A DNA stretch of 64,000 nucleotides from Natronohydrobacter thiooxidans. GTDB taxonomy: Bacteria; Pseudomonadota; Alphaproteobacteria; Rhodobacterales; Rhodobacteraceae. The stretch covers positions 275,914-339,913 of the forward strand of contig NZ_MJAP01000002.1 of assembly GCF_001884735.1 (NCBI RefSeq), read 5' to 3'. The number at the start of each line of letters is the position of its first letter. Position 1 is the first letter of the stretch. Of the stretch, positions 17,097-26,892 are shown in pieces. A model generated the notes under the pieces. That model saw nothing but the letters and a program-made list of their open reading frames with translations. It was not told where the DNA came from and did not search any database. The translations under genes and the position numbers were made by a program.

Positions 17097-17122
17097 AGCC
17101 CCGCCCGCGCGCGGGGCTTTTT
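17097..17122 (+). terminator. Terminator between dnaN and recF
   Basis: The stem AGCCCCGC / GCGGGGCT with a 6-nt loop is followed by TTTTT on the plus strand. It would end or attenuate the dnaA-dnaN transcript before recF. Confidence 0.8.
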
Positions 17123-17162
17123 GTTGCTGGAAGTTTGGCGCGAAACTTTCTACCGCTTGTCC

Positions 17163-18257
17163 ATGCCGGTTCATGTCGCCTCACTCCTGCTCTCGCATTT
17201 CCGCTCGCATCTGCGCATGCGGGCGCAGTTCGACGGGCGGCCTGTGGTGCTGTCGGGCCGCAATGGTGCGGGCAAGACCAATCTTCTGGAAGCGGTCTCG
17301 CTGCTCTCGCCCGGACGCGGGTTGCGCCGCGCGGCGCAGGATGAAATCGCCCGGCGCCCGCAAGCGCTGGGGTGGAAAATCCGCGCCGAAATGGCCATGC
17401 CGGACGGGCCGCGCCTGATCGAGACATGGGCCGAACCCGGACAAAGCCGCATGGTGCGGATTGACGAGAAACTCGCGCCGCAGACCGCGCTGGGCGAACT
17501 TGCCGCGATGCTGTGGCTGACGCCGGCGATGGACCGGCTCTGGCTGGAGGCCCCGGAAGGGCGCAGGCGGTTTCTGGACCGGATCGTTCTGAGTTTCCGT
17601 CCTGATCATGCGGGGCGCACCCTTGCCTATGAGAAAGCCATGCGCGAGCGCAACCGCCTGCTGCGCGAGGGGGTGACGGATTCGGGCTGGTACGCGGCGC
17701 TTGAGGCGCAGATGGCGCAGGCCGGGGCGCAACTGACGGCGAACCGGGCGCATGCGCTCGCGGCGCTGGCCGAGCATGGCGACCCGGACGGACCTTTTCC
17801 CGAGGCGGAGCTGACGCTGAATTGCGAGGCGCCCGCCGACCCCGATGATCTGGCGACGGCACTGGCCGAGGGGCGACGGCGCGACATGGCCGCCGGGCGC
17901 AGTCTGACCGGCCCGCACCGCGCCGATCTGGGGGCGATCTGGACGGCAAAAGGCATGCAGGCCGCGCAGTGTTCCACCGGCGAACAGAAGGCGATGCTGA
18001 TTTCCATCCTGCTGGCCAATGCGCGCGCGCTGAGCCGGATGCGCGGCGCTCCGCCGATCCTGCTCTTGGATGAAGTGGCGGCGCATCTTGACGCGGCGCG
18101 GCGCGCGGCGCTTTATGACGCGATCTGCGGTCTTGGCGCGCAGGCTTTTCTGACCGGCACCGGGGCTGAACTGTTTTCCGAACTGGGGGCCCGTGCACAG
18201 CATTTCGACGTGACCGAGGTCGAGGGCCTCTCGCAACTGAAGGAGACAACACCATGA
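17163..18257 (+). CDS. recF: DNA replication and repair protein RecF
   Basis: An SMC-like ATPase that helps load RecA at single-strand gaps. The start MPVHVASLLLSHFRSH is chosen because it fits RecF proteins; the upstream ATG at 17121 lies in the terminator T-run. Walker A is GRNGAGKT (32-39), and the C-terminal part has the ABC signature region STGEQKAMLI and Walker B PPILLLDEVAAHLD. 364 residues. The stop overlaps the next start by ATGA. Confidence 0.95.
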   Translation: MPVHVASLLLSHFRSHLRMRAQFDGRPVVLSGRNGAGKTNLLEAVSLLSPGRGLRRAAQDEIARRPQALGWKIRAEMAMPDGPRLIETWAEPGQSRMVRIDEKLAPQTALGELAAMLWLTPAMDRLWLEAPEGRRRFLDRIVLSFRPDHAGRTLAYEKAMRERNRLLREGVTDSGWYAALEAQMAQAGAQLTANRAHALAALAEHGDPDGPFPEAELTLNCEAPADPDDLATALAEGRRRDMAAGRSLTGPHRADLGAIWTAKGMQAAQCSTGEQKAMLISILLANARALSRMRGAPPILLLDEVAAHLDAARRAALYDAICGLGAQAFLTGTGAELFSELGARAQHFDVTEVEGLSQLKETTP

Positions 18258-18691
18258 GCCTGCCATGCCAGCGCGTCAGTCTGATCACTCTGGGCGTTGC
18301 CGATCTGGACCGCGCGCGTCGCTTCTATGCGCAACTGGGCTGGAAGGTCGCCGGGGAAAGCGAAGGCGTTGCCTTCTATCAGATGCAGGGGCAGGTTCTG
18401 GGGCTGTTCGGACTGGCCGATCTGGCCAAGGATCAGGGCCGGGAGGGGGCTGCGCTTGGCACCGGTGCGATGACGCTGGCGCAGAATTTCGCGACGCGTG
18501 AGGATGTGGATGCGGCTTTTGCCAAGGCGCTGGCCGCCGGGGCCAAGGAACTGAAAGCCCCGGAGGCGGTGTTCTGGGGCGGCTATTCCGGCTATTACGC
18601 CGATTCTGATGGCCATGTCTGGGAACTGGCGCATAATCCGTTCTGGCCGCTTGCCGAAGATGGCAGCCTGACCTTGCCCGAGGCAACATGA
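18254..18691 (+). CDS. VOC-family (glyoxalase/bleomycin-resistance) protein
   Basis: 145 residues with the vicinal-oxygen-chelate fold: LITLGVADLDRARRFYAQLG at the start and YYADSDGHVWELAHNPFW near the end. The histidine and glutamate of the second motif are typical metal ligands. It overlaps recF (ATGA) and the LysE gene (4 bp), so the three are co-transcribed. The substrate is unknown; such proteins range from lyases to drug-binding proteins. Confidence 0.85.
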   Translation: MSLPCQRVSLITLGVADLDRARRFYAQLGWKVAGESEGVAFYQMQGQVLGLFGLADLAKDQGREGAALGTGAMTLAQNFATREDVDAAFAKALAAGAKELKAPEAVFWGGYSGYYADSDGHVWELAHNPFWPLAEDGSLTLPEAT

Positions 18692-19308
18692 CAATCACAT
18701 TTCTGGAACTGGCATTCTATGCCGGGGCTATCCTGATCCTGTTTCTGACCCCCGGTCCGGTCTGGGTGGCGCTGACCGCGCGGGCGATGTCGGGCGGGTT
18801 CGCTTCTGCGGCACCTCTGGCGGTCGGCGTGGCCATGGGCGATATGTTCTGGCCCTTGGCGGCGATATTCGGACTGACATGGATCCTGTCGATCTATGGC
18901 GATCTGCTGGGGGCGATGAAATGGATCGCTGTCGCGATGTTCGTGATCATGGGGCTGCAACTGATCCGCCATGCCGCGCGGGATCTGTCTGCCGACAGCC
19001 GCCTGACCCGCCCCGGTGCGGCGGCGGGTTTTGCGGCGGGGGTGACGGTCATTCTGGCCAATCCCAAGGCAATCCTGTTCTATATGGGGGTGCTGCCGGG
19101 CTTCTTCGATCTGACACGGCTGACATGGGCCGATATCATGGCGATCCTGCTGGTCTCTGCCTCGATCCCGATGCTGGGCAATCTGGGGCTGGCGCTGCTG
19201 ATCGACAAAGCGCGCGCGCTGCTGAAATCGGGGCGTGCCATTGCGCGCACGAACCGGATCGCAGGCGGTTTGCTGATCGCCGTCGGCGGTGTGATTGCCG
19301 TGACGTGA
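18688..19308 (+). CDS. LysE/RhtB-family exporter
   Basis: 206 residues with about six membrane segments and the LysE start pattern: AILILFLTPGPVWVALTARA then GGFASAAPLAVGVAMGD. It probably exports an amino acid or similar small molecule across the inner membrane. The gene overlaps the VOC gene by 4 bp and is convergent with the lytic transglycosylase, whose stop is adjacent. The substrate cannot be told. Confidence 0.85.
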   Translation: MTITFLELAFYAGAILILFLTPGPVWVALTARAMSGGFASAAPLAVGVAMGDMFWPLAAIFGLTWILSIYGDLLGAMKWIAVAMFVIMGLQLIRHAARDLSADSRLTRPGAAAGFAAGVTVILANPKAILFYMGVLPGFFDLTRLTWADIMAILLVSASIPMLGNLGLALLIDKARALLKSGRAIARTNRIAGGLLIAVGGVIAVT

Positions 19309-21285
19309 TCAGCGCCCGCGCAGAAGGGATTCCATCGCAATGGGTTGCGGGCTGCCTGCCAGCTTTGAGCGGTAGACCACCAGCGATTCCGCGACACGCA
19401 TGATGTAATTGCGCGTCTCGGCGAAAGGCACGCTTTCGACCCAGGTGATGAAATCCACCGATGTGTCGCGCGGATCGCCAAGGCGCGGGATCCATTGGCG
19501 CGGCCGTCCCGGCCCGGCATTGTAGCCTGCTGCGACCAGCGCCAGCGAGGGGCCGAATTCCTCGCGCAGCTCTGCCAGATAGGCGGCACCAAGTCGCGCA
19601 TTCAGCGCCGGATTGGTCGTCAGATCGGTGGCCTGAAACGGCAGGCCAAGCTTTTGCGCCATCATCTGGCCTGTGCCCGGCAGCACCTGCATCAGCCCGC
19701 GCGCATCCGCCGGGCTGACGACGATGGGATCGAACTCGCTTTCGCGCCGCGCGATGGCCTTGACCAGATCCATCGGCGCGGGCAATTCTGCCTGCGTCAG
19801 TTCGGTCAGCGGGAAATAGGCCCGCGGCAGCACGATTTCGGACTGCACCGCGATCTTGGCTACATTCAGCGCGAAATTCGGCTCATTCAGGGCCAGCATC
19901 AGATCTGCCAGCGCGCCGAGTTCGGCTTCGGTTTCCAGTTGGCGGGCGAGAAAGATCACGAAGCGGCGCGCTTCGTGCCATTGTCCGGCCTCGCGCAGCA
20001 ACAAGGCCGCCTGCAAAAGATCAGAGTTTGCCAGCGAAGTTTCGCGCCAGTCCGGGTAATCCGGCCCGTCGATCAGTGCGGGATCGAGGGACTGGCCCAA
20101 CTGGTCTGCCGCCAGCTGGCCGTAATAACCGCTCTGATGCTCGGCCCCGAATTCATAGGCTGCCTGTGCAGAGATCGCATCGCCCAACCGCTCATATGTG
20201 CGCCCTTCCCAGAAACCGGCGCGGCCCAGACTGATCGGGCTGGAACTGCGCACGCGCAGCGCGCGGAAATGATTGAGCGCTTTCTCGGGCTCATCCAGAT
20301 ATTCCAGCGCGATAAAGCCTGCCAGAAATTCCAGATCGACGAAGAAGAGACCATCCTCCAGCCCGTTGGGCGTGGCCAGATCATAGGCGCGCTGAAATTC
20401 GCCCTCGGACAGGGCATTGCGCACCAGAAAGACGCGACTGCGGCCCCAGGCTTCGGGATCGCCAAGCCCATCTGCATGGCGCGACTGGGCAAGGAGCAAC
20501 TCGGCAGCACCTTCGGTATTGCCCGCGCGCATCCGGAACGCGAAGCGGTCATGCATCAGGCCCGGATGTGTCTGCAGGCCGGCAGGCACGGCGTCGATCA
20601 GCGCATTCACACCATTGGCACGTTCCTGCAGGGCGATGCGCGCGCGTGCGAGGCTGCGCTGGCCCTCGTCTATCCGGTCAAGATGGCGCAGCGCGGCGTT
20701 GCGCTCGCCGCGCCACAAGAGCATATCCACGCGCGCGACATGCTCTGCAGCCAGCGCGGTCTCGAATGCCCGCAACAGGCGCAACTCGCCTTCGGCGCTC
20801 AGCCCCTCTTCACGCCACAGGCGCTGGGCGATGGCCTCGGCCTCGGCGGATTGTCCGCTGTCGCGCAAGGCAAAGACCTGCGCAAGCAGCCCCTCTTCTG
20901 ATATGGGGGCATGCTTGGCGAAGAACTGCAGAATCGCCTCGGGGGGCTGGTTGGCGATCAGCTTTTCCGCGTTGCGCTGGACCGGATTGATCAATGGCCA
21001 ATGCGCATTGTGATCAAGGAACTGGATATAGTCGTTCAGCGTGCCATGACCGGCGCGCAGAGCCTGCCAGCGTACAAGGTCGGCGGCAACCGGCGGGATC
21101 GGGGTGACTTGCGCCAGCGCTTCGGTCAGATGCCCGGCCTGCGCGGCGACCATGGCGGTGCCCAGCAAGCCGGCGGCGCGGGGCGGGGGCGCGGTGCCCT
21201 GCGCGAAAGCGGGCTGACCAAGAAGCCAGGACAGCCCCAATATGGCAGCGCCCCGGAGCGTCGCCGAGAGAGGAGTATGGCGCAT
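19309..21285 (-). CDS. Soluble lytic murein transglycosylase (Slt-type)
   Basis: Cleaves peptidoglycan glycan strands in the periplasm. The start at 21285 gives a clear signal peptide (MRHTPLSATLRGAAILGLSW, then a cleavage site near AFAQG); the longer frame adds 30 residues in front of it. 658 residues: a long alpha-helical superhelix (to about 480), then the catalytic SLT domain with AIARRESEFDP (catalytic Glu), DARGLMQVLPGT and AAGYNAGPGR. Divergent from dapA, an arrangement I recall from other Rhodobacteraceae. Confidence 0.93.
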   Translation of the reverse strand: MRHTPLSATLRGAAILGLSWLLGQPAFAQGTAPPPRAAGLLGTAMVAAQAGHLTEALAQVTPIPPVAADLVRWQALRAGHGTLNDYIQFLDHNAHWPLINPVQRNAEKLIANQPPEAILQFFAKHAPISEEGLLAQVFALRDSGQSAEAEAIAQRLWREEGLSAEGELRLLRAFETALAAEHVARVDMLLWRGERNAALRHLDRIDEGQRSLARARIALQERANGVNALIDAVPAGLQTHPGLMHDRFAFRMRAGNTEGAAELLLAQSRHADGLGDPEAWGRSRVFLVRNALSEGEFQRAYDLATPNGLEDGLFFVDLEFLAGFIALEYLDEPEKALNHFRALRVRSSSPISLGRAGFWEGRTYERLGDAISAQAAYEFGAEHQSGYYGQLAADQLGQSLDPALIDGPDYPDWRETSLANSDLLQAALLLREAGQWHEARRFVIFLARQLETEAELGALADLMLALNEPNFALNVAKIAVQSEIVLPRAYFPLTELTQAELPAPMDLVKAIARRESEFDPIVVSPADARGLMQVLPGTGQMMAQKLGLPFQATDLTTNPALNARLGAAYLAELREEFGPSLALVAAGYNAGPGRPRQWIPRLGDPRDTSVDFITWVESVPFAETRNYIMRVAESLVVYRSKLAGSPQPIAMESLLRGR

Positions 21286-21406
21286 GACGGGCCTTCTTTT
21301 CACCTTGAAAATCATCCGGGATAGTTCTAACCGCCACGGGCGGGGCAGCAAGACACAATTCCGAAAGCAGCCCAAGGCCAGTGCTTAACGACATCAGGAG
21401 GCGCAG

Positions 21407-22285
21407 ATGACATTCAAAGGATCCCTTCCGGCAATGGTCACGCCTCTGAAGGATGGCGCATTGGATCTTGATGCGCTGCATGATCTGGTCGAGTGGCAGA
21501 TCACTGAGGGATCGCATGGTCTGGTCCCCGTGGGCACCACGGGCGAAAGTCCGACCCTGAGCCATGCCGAACATGAGCGGGTTATCGAAGAGGTGGTCAA
21601 GGCCGCCGCAGGGCGTGTGCCGGTCATCGCGGGGGCGGGGTCGAATAACACGGTCGAGGCGATGGGCTTCATGCGCCATGCCGAGCGCGTCGGCGCAGAT
21701 GCGGCGCTGGTTGTCACCCCCTATTACAACAAGCCCACGCAGGCGGGGTTGATCGCGCATTTCACCGCGCTGCATGATTGCTGCGAGTTGCCGATCATCA
21801 TCTATAACATCCCCGGTCGTTCGGTCGTGGACATGACGCCGGAAACCATGGGGCGGCTGGCGGAACTGCCGCGCATCATCGGTGTGAAGGATGCGACCGG
21901 CAAGTTGGAGCGCGTCAGCCTGCAACGCATGACCTGCGGGCCGGAGTTCATCCAGCTTTCGGGCGAGGACGCCACGGCGCCGGGGTTCAATGCGCAGGGT
22001 GGGGTGGGCTGTATCTCGGTCACGGCGAATGTTGCGCCGCGTCTTTGTGCCGAGTTTCAGGAAGCCAGCCTTGCCGGTGACGCGAAGCGCGCGCTGGAAA
22101 TCCATGACAAGCTGATGCCGCTGCATGTCGCGATCTTTGCCGAGCCGGGGCTGGTCGGGGCGAAATATGGGCTGTCCCGTCTGGGCAGATGCCGCGAAGA
22201 GGTGCGCTTGCCGTTGCTGGGCTTGACCGAGGGCGCCAAGGCGCAGATGGATGCGGCCATGCGTCATGCCGGGCTGATCAATTAA
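21407..22285 (+). CDS. dapA: 4-hydroxy-tetrahydrodipicolinate synthase
   Basis: Condenses pyruvate with aspartate semialdehyde, the first committed step to lysine and meso-diaminopimelate. 292 residues. Schiff-base Lys161 (GVKDATG), Tyr133 (IIYNIPGR) and Thr45 (GTTGES) of the catalytic triad are present. A ribosome-binding site, AGGAGG, precedes the ATG. The stop overlaps the end of the convergent decayed gene by 8 bp. In many alphaproteobacteria smpB follows dapA; it does not here. Confidence 0.96.
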   Translation: MTFKGSLPAMVTPLKDGALDLDALHDLVEWQITEGSHGLVPVGTTGESPTLSHAEHERVIEEVVKAAAGRVPVIAGAGSNNTVEAMGFMRHAERVGADAALVVTPYYNKPTQAGLIAHFTALHDCCELPIIIYNIPGRSVVDMTPETMGRLAELPRIIGVKDATGKLERVSLQRMTCGPEFIQLSGEDATAPGFNAQGGVGCISVTANVAPRLCAEFQEASLAGDAKRALEIHDKLMPLHVAIFAEPGLVGAKYGLSRLGRCREEVRLPLLGLTEGAKAQMDAAMRHAGLIN

Positions 22286-23384
22286 GCCCGCTCAGGTCGA
22301 GATCCACCCAGACCATGCGGTGCGGTGTCGGCGGCGCTAGCGGATCGCCCATCAGCCGGGCCTCCGGGCTGCCCGGTTCCGGCCAGAAAACCCCGGAGGC
22401 GCGCAGGCGGAGCCTCGCGTCCGGCAGGATATAGCTGACGCGCAGGTTGCCCGGCCCGTTCTCTTGCGGCCAATGCACCGTGTCCCGTTCCGGCGGGCCG
22501 CGATGCGATAGATCCTGCTCTGTCATGGCCGCCCGCCTTGCGCCCGTGCTGGCGGGTGCAGGGTCTTGCAGGCGCGGGTGCGCCAGCAGATCGCGCATCG
22601 CGCTGTGCAGCCCGTCGCCATCGTAGGGATCGAGATTGCTGCCGCCGAGCAGGATAACAGGTGCCGTGGGCGGGGGCAGGGGCAGGCGATGGTCCAGATA
22701 GGCCAGCCAGAAGGCGGTTTCGTCATGGTTGCGATTGCGATTGAACTGGGCATCCGGGCCGAAAACCGGCGGGCCAGCCTGATAGATCAGCAGATGCAAG
22801 CGGCGCTCGGGGGAGAGCAGGAGCGGGATATCCCAATGCCCGGTGCTGGAGAGGCGCTGGATTTCAAGGCGTTCGGGGGGCATCTGTGGCAACAGCGCCC
22901 CCGGCAGGTCGCGCCACAGAAAGCTGGAGAAGTCGCGAACGGCATCCGGGTCAATCGGCAGGCGCGACAAGAGCGCGAGGGCGCGCGCGCCGCGATACGG
23001 CCCGTAGCCCTGCGCGTCATCGGCGGTTCCGCCATATGCGGACCAGACCGGTTGGCCGGTGACCTGCAGCCCCGCATTCGAGGGCAAGGCATAGAGGAAC
23101 GGGAAATCCTACCCCTGCGTTGCGATCAGGTCTCTGAATGCCCCGAGGGTTGCCAGCCCGTGATCGTAGTCAATTCCCGACAGGACCAGCACATCCGGCG
23201 CGATATGCGCAATCACCTGTGCCTTGAGCAGCGGGGCTGCACTTTGCGCCTCGATGTCCCGCAACGCGTAGCCCGGTCCACGCCCGCTTAGATCGACCCG
23301 CCAGAAGGCCAGCCGCAGCACGGTCGCGTCATTCGCGGCGCTGGCCCCGGCAAAGGCGAGGCTCAGGATCAGGAATAGGCAGAG
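22278..23384 (-). pseudogene. Decayed endonuclease/exonuclease/phosphatase-like gene
   Basis: A single frame of about 370 codons interrupted by TAG at 23109-23111: upstream it reads FRDLIATQG, downstream DFPFLYALPSNAG. No ATG, GTG or TTG lies in a sensible place before the signal-like LCLFLILSLAFAGASA. Residues expected in this family are altered: the usual ATFN-like strand reads LAFWRV and the usual LLGDLN reads LLGGSN, losing the catalytic Asp. Conserved pieces such as LDPYDGDGL and LLAHPRLQDPAP remain. I therefore call a pseudogene. A downstream part could still be made from an ATG at 23087. It overlaps the 3' end of the membrane-protein gene upstream. Confidence 0.75.
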
Positions 23385-24217
23385 CGGACCGGCAAGGGCA
23401 GGGCATCTTCTGCTTCTGCAATGCGTCGCCGCTGGGCGCGCACCAGTTGCGCGATCCGATGCATGGCAACGCCGCGCATGATCAGATTGACCGGAATAAA
23501 GGCCCAGAGCGAGATCCCCCAAACAAGCGCCAGCGGCGTCTGCAAGGTCATCGGCTGAACCAGCAGCGTCGAAATATGCAGCAGCACCGGCAGGGAGAAT
23601 GGCAGAATGATTCCTAACAAGATGTTAACCTGGGCATCACGTTCGAGGCGCTGGACGACATCAACCCCTTTGGTCGGGTCGAAATTGGGCAGATTGACCC
23701 AGACGTTGAAGGCCACTTCATTGCGGGGCCAATAGCCCAGCAGCATGGATCCCAGAACGAAGATCGCGCCCATGAGGGACAGGATATAAGCCAGCCCCGC
23801 CGCAGCAGTGACATTGGCGATATGCGCGTCCGGCAACCCCTGCGGGAGCGAGAAGACCAGCAGCCGAACCGGGCTGAACGGGAAATCCAGAACATTTCCG
23901 AGGGCAAAGGCGGCGGTGGTGACAAAGCTTGTGGTCTGCGGGTCAAGCAGAAGGTCACGCTGAAGCATGGTCACGGCCAGAACAACGGCCGCGAGAATGA
24001 GGAAACGCCAGCGATTATAGGGCCGTGCATCCCGGAATTCGACGAGTCCGGGATAGGAAGCCGAATACTCGGTGACAATCACGACCGCGGCCATCAATGC
24101 AAGCAAAGTGATGCCTTGTGCGACATCCTGCGAGATAGCGGGCAGAAGCAATGCAGGAAAAAGCACCAGAAGCGCAATACAAACGCCGCGCAATAGGCAT
24201 TGTGCCACATGTGACAT
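23369..24217 (-). CDS. Polytopic membrane protein, unknown function
   Basis: 282 residues from MSHVAQCLL at 24217, with about six hydrophobic segments (for example GITLLALMAAVVIVTEY and NILLGIILPFSLPVLLHIST), a central soluble loop (VWVNLPNFDPTKGVDVVQRL) and a basic C-terminal tail. I recognise no family. It runs into the decayed endonuclease-like gene, which it overlaps by about 16 bp, so the two were probably once an operon. Confidence 0.65.
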   Translation of the reverse strand: MSHVAQCLLRGVCIALLVLFPALLLPAISQDVAQGITLLALMAAVVIVTEYSASYPGLVEFRDARPYNRWRFLILAAVVLAVTMLQRDLLLDPQTTSFVTTAAFALGNVLDFPFSPVRLLVFSLPQGLPDAHIANVTAAAGLAYILSLMGAIFVLGSMLLGYWPRNEVAFNVWVNLPNFDPTKGVDVVQRLERDAQVNILLGIILPFSLPVLLHISTLLVQPMTLQTPLALVWGISLWAFIPVNLIMRGVAMHRIAQLVRAQRRRIAEAEDALPLPVRSAYS

Positions 24218-24427
24218 TGAAAAACCGTTGCCTCGCCTTCGCGCCGTTCTGCCGGACCAAGCTGATCGCGCTAATCTTGTGTCACCCTGCCACACCGGCA
24301 GCGCGTGCCTCATTCTTGACACAATGTTGCCCATTTCTTGCCACCCTCGCAATAGTCGAGAACAGGATCAGGCAGTGGTGAGGCGATTTCGAGAAGAAAC
24401 TGTCGCGCCTTTGCATCAAATTGATGG

Positions 24428-24458
24428 AAAAAATGCGGCAACCCGAGGGGGTTGCCGC
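24428..24458 (-). terminator. leuCD terminator
   Basis: On the minus strand a perfect 10-bp stem GCGGCAACCC / GGGTTGCCGC with a 4-nt loop is followed by A and six T, just after leuD. Confidence 0.88.
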
Positions 24459-24479
24459 GCCGGTGGTTCAAATAAAGGC

Positions 24480-25085
24480 TCAGACCCAAGGGCGTGCTTG
24501 CGAAGCTGCGGCCTCGAAAGCATCAATTGAAGATACTTTTTCAAGCGTCAGCCCGATGTCATCAAGGCCGTTGAGCAGGCAATGCTTCTTGAACGGGTCG
24601 ATCTGGAAGGAAAATTCCTGCCCGTCGGCGCTAGTTACGGTCTGCGACTCGAGATCGATCGCGATACGCGCATTCTCGCCTTTGCGCGCATCCTCCATCA
24701 GGATCTCGACCTGCGCCTCTGGCAGGACGATCGGCAGCATCCCGTTCTTGAAGCAGTTATTGTAAAAGATATCGGCGAAGCTGGTCGAGATGATCGCGCG
24801 GATCCCGAAATCCGCGAGCGCCCAGGGCGCATGTTCGCGCGACGAGCCACAGCCGAAATTATCGCCTGCTACCAGAATCTGGGCTTTGCGATAGGCAGGC
24901 TGATTGAGCACGAAATCCGGGATTTCATGGCCATTGTCGTCATAGCGCATCTCGTCGAACAGATTCTTGCCGAGACCAGAGCGCTGGATCGTCTTCAGGA
25001 ACTGTTTCGGGATGATCATGTCCGTGTCGATATTCACAAGCGGCATGGGCGCTGCGACACCGGAAAGCGTGGTGAATTTGTCCAT
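24480..25085 (-). CDS. leuD: 3-isopropylmalate dehydratase small subunit
   Basis: With LeuC isomerises 2-isopropylmalate to 3-isopropylmalate in leucine synthesis. 201 residues starting [20 protein letters not shown], with [14 protein letters not shown] and [17 protein letters not shown], the family signatures. The start at 25085 is right; the open frame upstream belongs to shadow sequence. It follows leuC after 65 bp and precedes a strong terminator. Confidence 0.96.
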   Translation of the reverse strand: MDKFTTLSGVAAPMPLVNIDTDMIIPKQFLKTIQRSGLGKNLFDEMRYDDNGHEIPDFVLNQPAYRKAQILVAGDNFGCGSSREHAPWALADFGIRAIISTSFADIFYNNCFKNGMLPIVLPEAQVEILMEDARKGENARIAIDLESQTVTSADGQEFSFQIDPFKKHCLLNGLDDIGLTLEKVSSIDAFEAAASQARPWV

Positions 25086-25130
25086 TGGGTTCTCCTGATC
25101 CGGAGCGCCGGGGCTTTGCCCCGGACCCCA

Positions 25131-25151
25131 GAGTATTTCGGGCAAGAAAAT
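25131..25151. repeat. Recurrent motif GAGTATTTCGGGCAAGAAAA
   Basis: One of three related sequences in the window (see also 6071-6093 and 47530-47554). It lies in the leuC-leuD spacer and runs into the leuC stop codon. Confidence 0.45.
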
Positions 25152-26560
25152 CAGACAGTCTCTGTCATCATCTCGCGGATGTCGGTCAGCCGGCCGGTGA
25201 TGGCGGCAGCGGCGGCCATGGCGGGGGACATGAGATGCGTGCGTCCGCCGCGGCCCTGACGGCCCTCGAAATTCCGGTTCGAGGTCGCAGCGCAGCGCTC
25301 GCCCGGAGAGAGCTGGTCGGGGTTCATGGCAAGGCACATCGAGCAGCCCGCAAGGCGCCATTCAAAGCCCGCATCGATGAAGATCTGGGCGAGCCCCTCT
25401 TCCTCGGCCTGCGCGCGCACAAGGCCCGAGCCCGGCACGACCATCGCGCGTTTGACCGCGATTTTCCGGCCTTTGAGAATCTCGGCCGCAGCGCGCAGAT
25501 CCTCGATCCGGCCATTGGTGCAGGAGCCGATGAACACGGTGTCGATCTCGATATCGGTCAGTTTCTGACCGGCTTGCAGCCCCATATAATCGAGCGCGCG
25601 GCGTGCGGCCTCGACCTTGCCACCGGTAAAGCTCTCGGGGGCCGGTACCGTTGCGGTGATCGGCAGCACGTCTTCGGGCGAGGTACCCCAGGTCACGACC
25701 GGGGCGATATCTTCACCCTTCAGCGTGATCACCTTGTCCCAATGCGCGTCCGGGTCCGATTTCAGCGTCTTCCACCAGGCCAGTGCGGCGTCCCATTGTG
25801 CGCCTTTGGGCGCATGGGGGCGACCCTGCACATATTGAAAGGTTTTTTCATCTGGCGCAATAAGACCGGCGCGGGCGCCGCCCTCGATGGCCATGTTGCA
25901 CACGGTCATCCGCCCTTCCATCGACAGATCTTCGATGGCCTGACCGCAATATTCGATCACATAGCCGGTGCCGCCCGCGGTGCCGGTCGCGCCGATCACC
26001 GAGAGCGTGATGTCCTTGGCGGTCACACCGGGGCGCAGCGAGCCGGTGATCTCGACCTTCATGTTCTTCGATTTCTTCTGGATCAGCGTCTGGGTGGCCA
26101 GAACATGCTCGACCTCGGAGGTGCCGATGCCATGGGCAAGCGCCCCAAACGCCCCATGCGTAGCGGTATGGCTGTCACCGCAGACAACGGTCATGCCGGG
26201 CAGGGTCCAGCCCTGTTCGGGCCCGACGATATGCACGATCCCCTGACGGATATCCGACACAGGGTAGTAATGCACACCGAATTCACGCGCATTGCGGTCG
26301 AGCGCATCGACCTGAATGCGCGATTCCTCGTTCTTGATGCCCTCTTCACGATCAGGTGTGGTCGGCACGTTATGGTCGGGCACCGCGATGGTTTTTTCCG
26401 GGGCGCGGACTTTGCGACCGGTCATGCGCAACCCTTCAAAGGCCTGCGGGCTGGTCACTTCATGCACCAGATGGCGGTCGATATAGAGAAGGCAGGTGCC
26501 ATCCGCGTCTTCATGGACGACATGGGCGTCCCAGATCTTGTCATAGAGGGTCTTGGCCAT
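25151..26560 (-). CDS. leuC: 3-isopropylmalate dehydratase large subunit
   Basis: The iron-sulfur subunit of isopropylmalate isomerase. 469 residues from [15 protein letters not shown]. The cluster cysteines are seen in [14 protein letters not shown] and in [10 protein letters not shown], and substrate-binding motifs VPDHNVPT and [12 protein letters not shown] precede them. The long upstream extension of the frame is not conserved. First gene of leuCD. Confidence 0.96.
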   Translation of the reverse strand: MAKTLYDKIWDAHVVHEDADGTCLLYIDRHLVHEVTSPQAFEGLRMTGRKVRAPEKTIAVPDHNVPTTPDREEGIKNEESRIQVDALDRNAREFGVHYYPVSDIRQGIVHIVGPEQGWTLPGMTVVCGDSHTATHGAFGALAHGIGTSEVEHVLATQTLIQKKSKNMKVEITGSLRPGVTAKDITLSVIGATGTAGGTGYVIEYCGQAIEDLSMEGRMTVCNMAIEGGARAGLIAPDEKTFQYVQGRPHAPKGAQWDAALAWWKTLKSDPDAHWDKVITLKGEDIAPVVTWGTSPEDVLPITATVPAPESFTGGKVEAARRALDYMGLQAGQKLTDIEIDTVFIGSCTNGRIEDLRAAAEILKGRKIAVKRAMVVPGSGLVRAQAEEEGLAQIFIDAGFEWRLAGCSMCLAMNPDQLSPGERCAATSNRNFEGRQGRGGRTHLMSPAMAAAAAITGRLTDIREMMTETV

Positions 26561-26878
26561 GGTTATAACTCTTGGCTGGAAGGAAAACTTGTCTGCTGAG
26601 AGTGGCCGCAATGGGCCATGTGATCAGATCAGCGGCAGTCGGGCCAGAACCGACCGGGCCTCGCGCTGGAAGCGCTGGGGCAGGCGTGCATGGTCGGTCA
26701 TGTCGAAAAAACGAGTCATGCATGGGTGGATACGCTGAAACGCTGTGCAAGGCAACGGGCATGCGCGCGGCGGGTAACGGCGATGTGCTGCGCAAGTTTG
26801 CATCAATGCGCCGGATTCTGGCGCAGAATATTGAGAAGGCCCATGCGAGATGCTATACTGGAGGGGTAACTTACCCAT
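26561..26878. other. leuC-rsfS divergent spacer
   Basis: About 320 bp with no confident gene. It must carry promoters for leuC (minus) and rsfS (plus). A 31-codon minus-strand frame (26624-26719, MTRFFDMTDHARLPQRFQRE at its start) ends 63 bp before leuC and has four leucines near its end. It could be a leader peptide or a small protein, but no attenuator hairpin with a T-run follows, so I give it little weight. Confidence 0.4.
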
Positions 26879-26892
26879 AGGAGGACAGGTCT

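Noticed and set aside
26624..26719. Leucine leader peptide before leuC
   Set aside because: Only four leucines in 31 codons and no attenuator hairpin with a T-run before leuC; recorded as a weak possibility.
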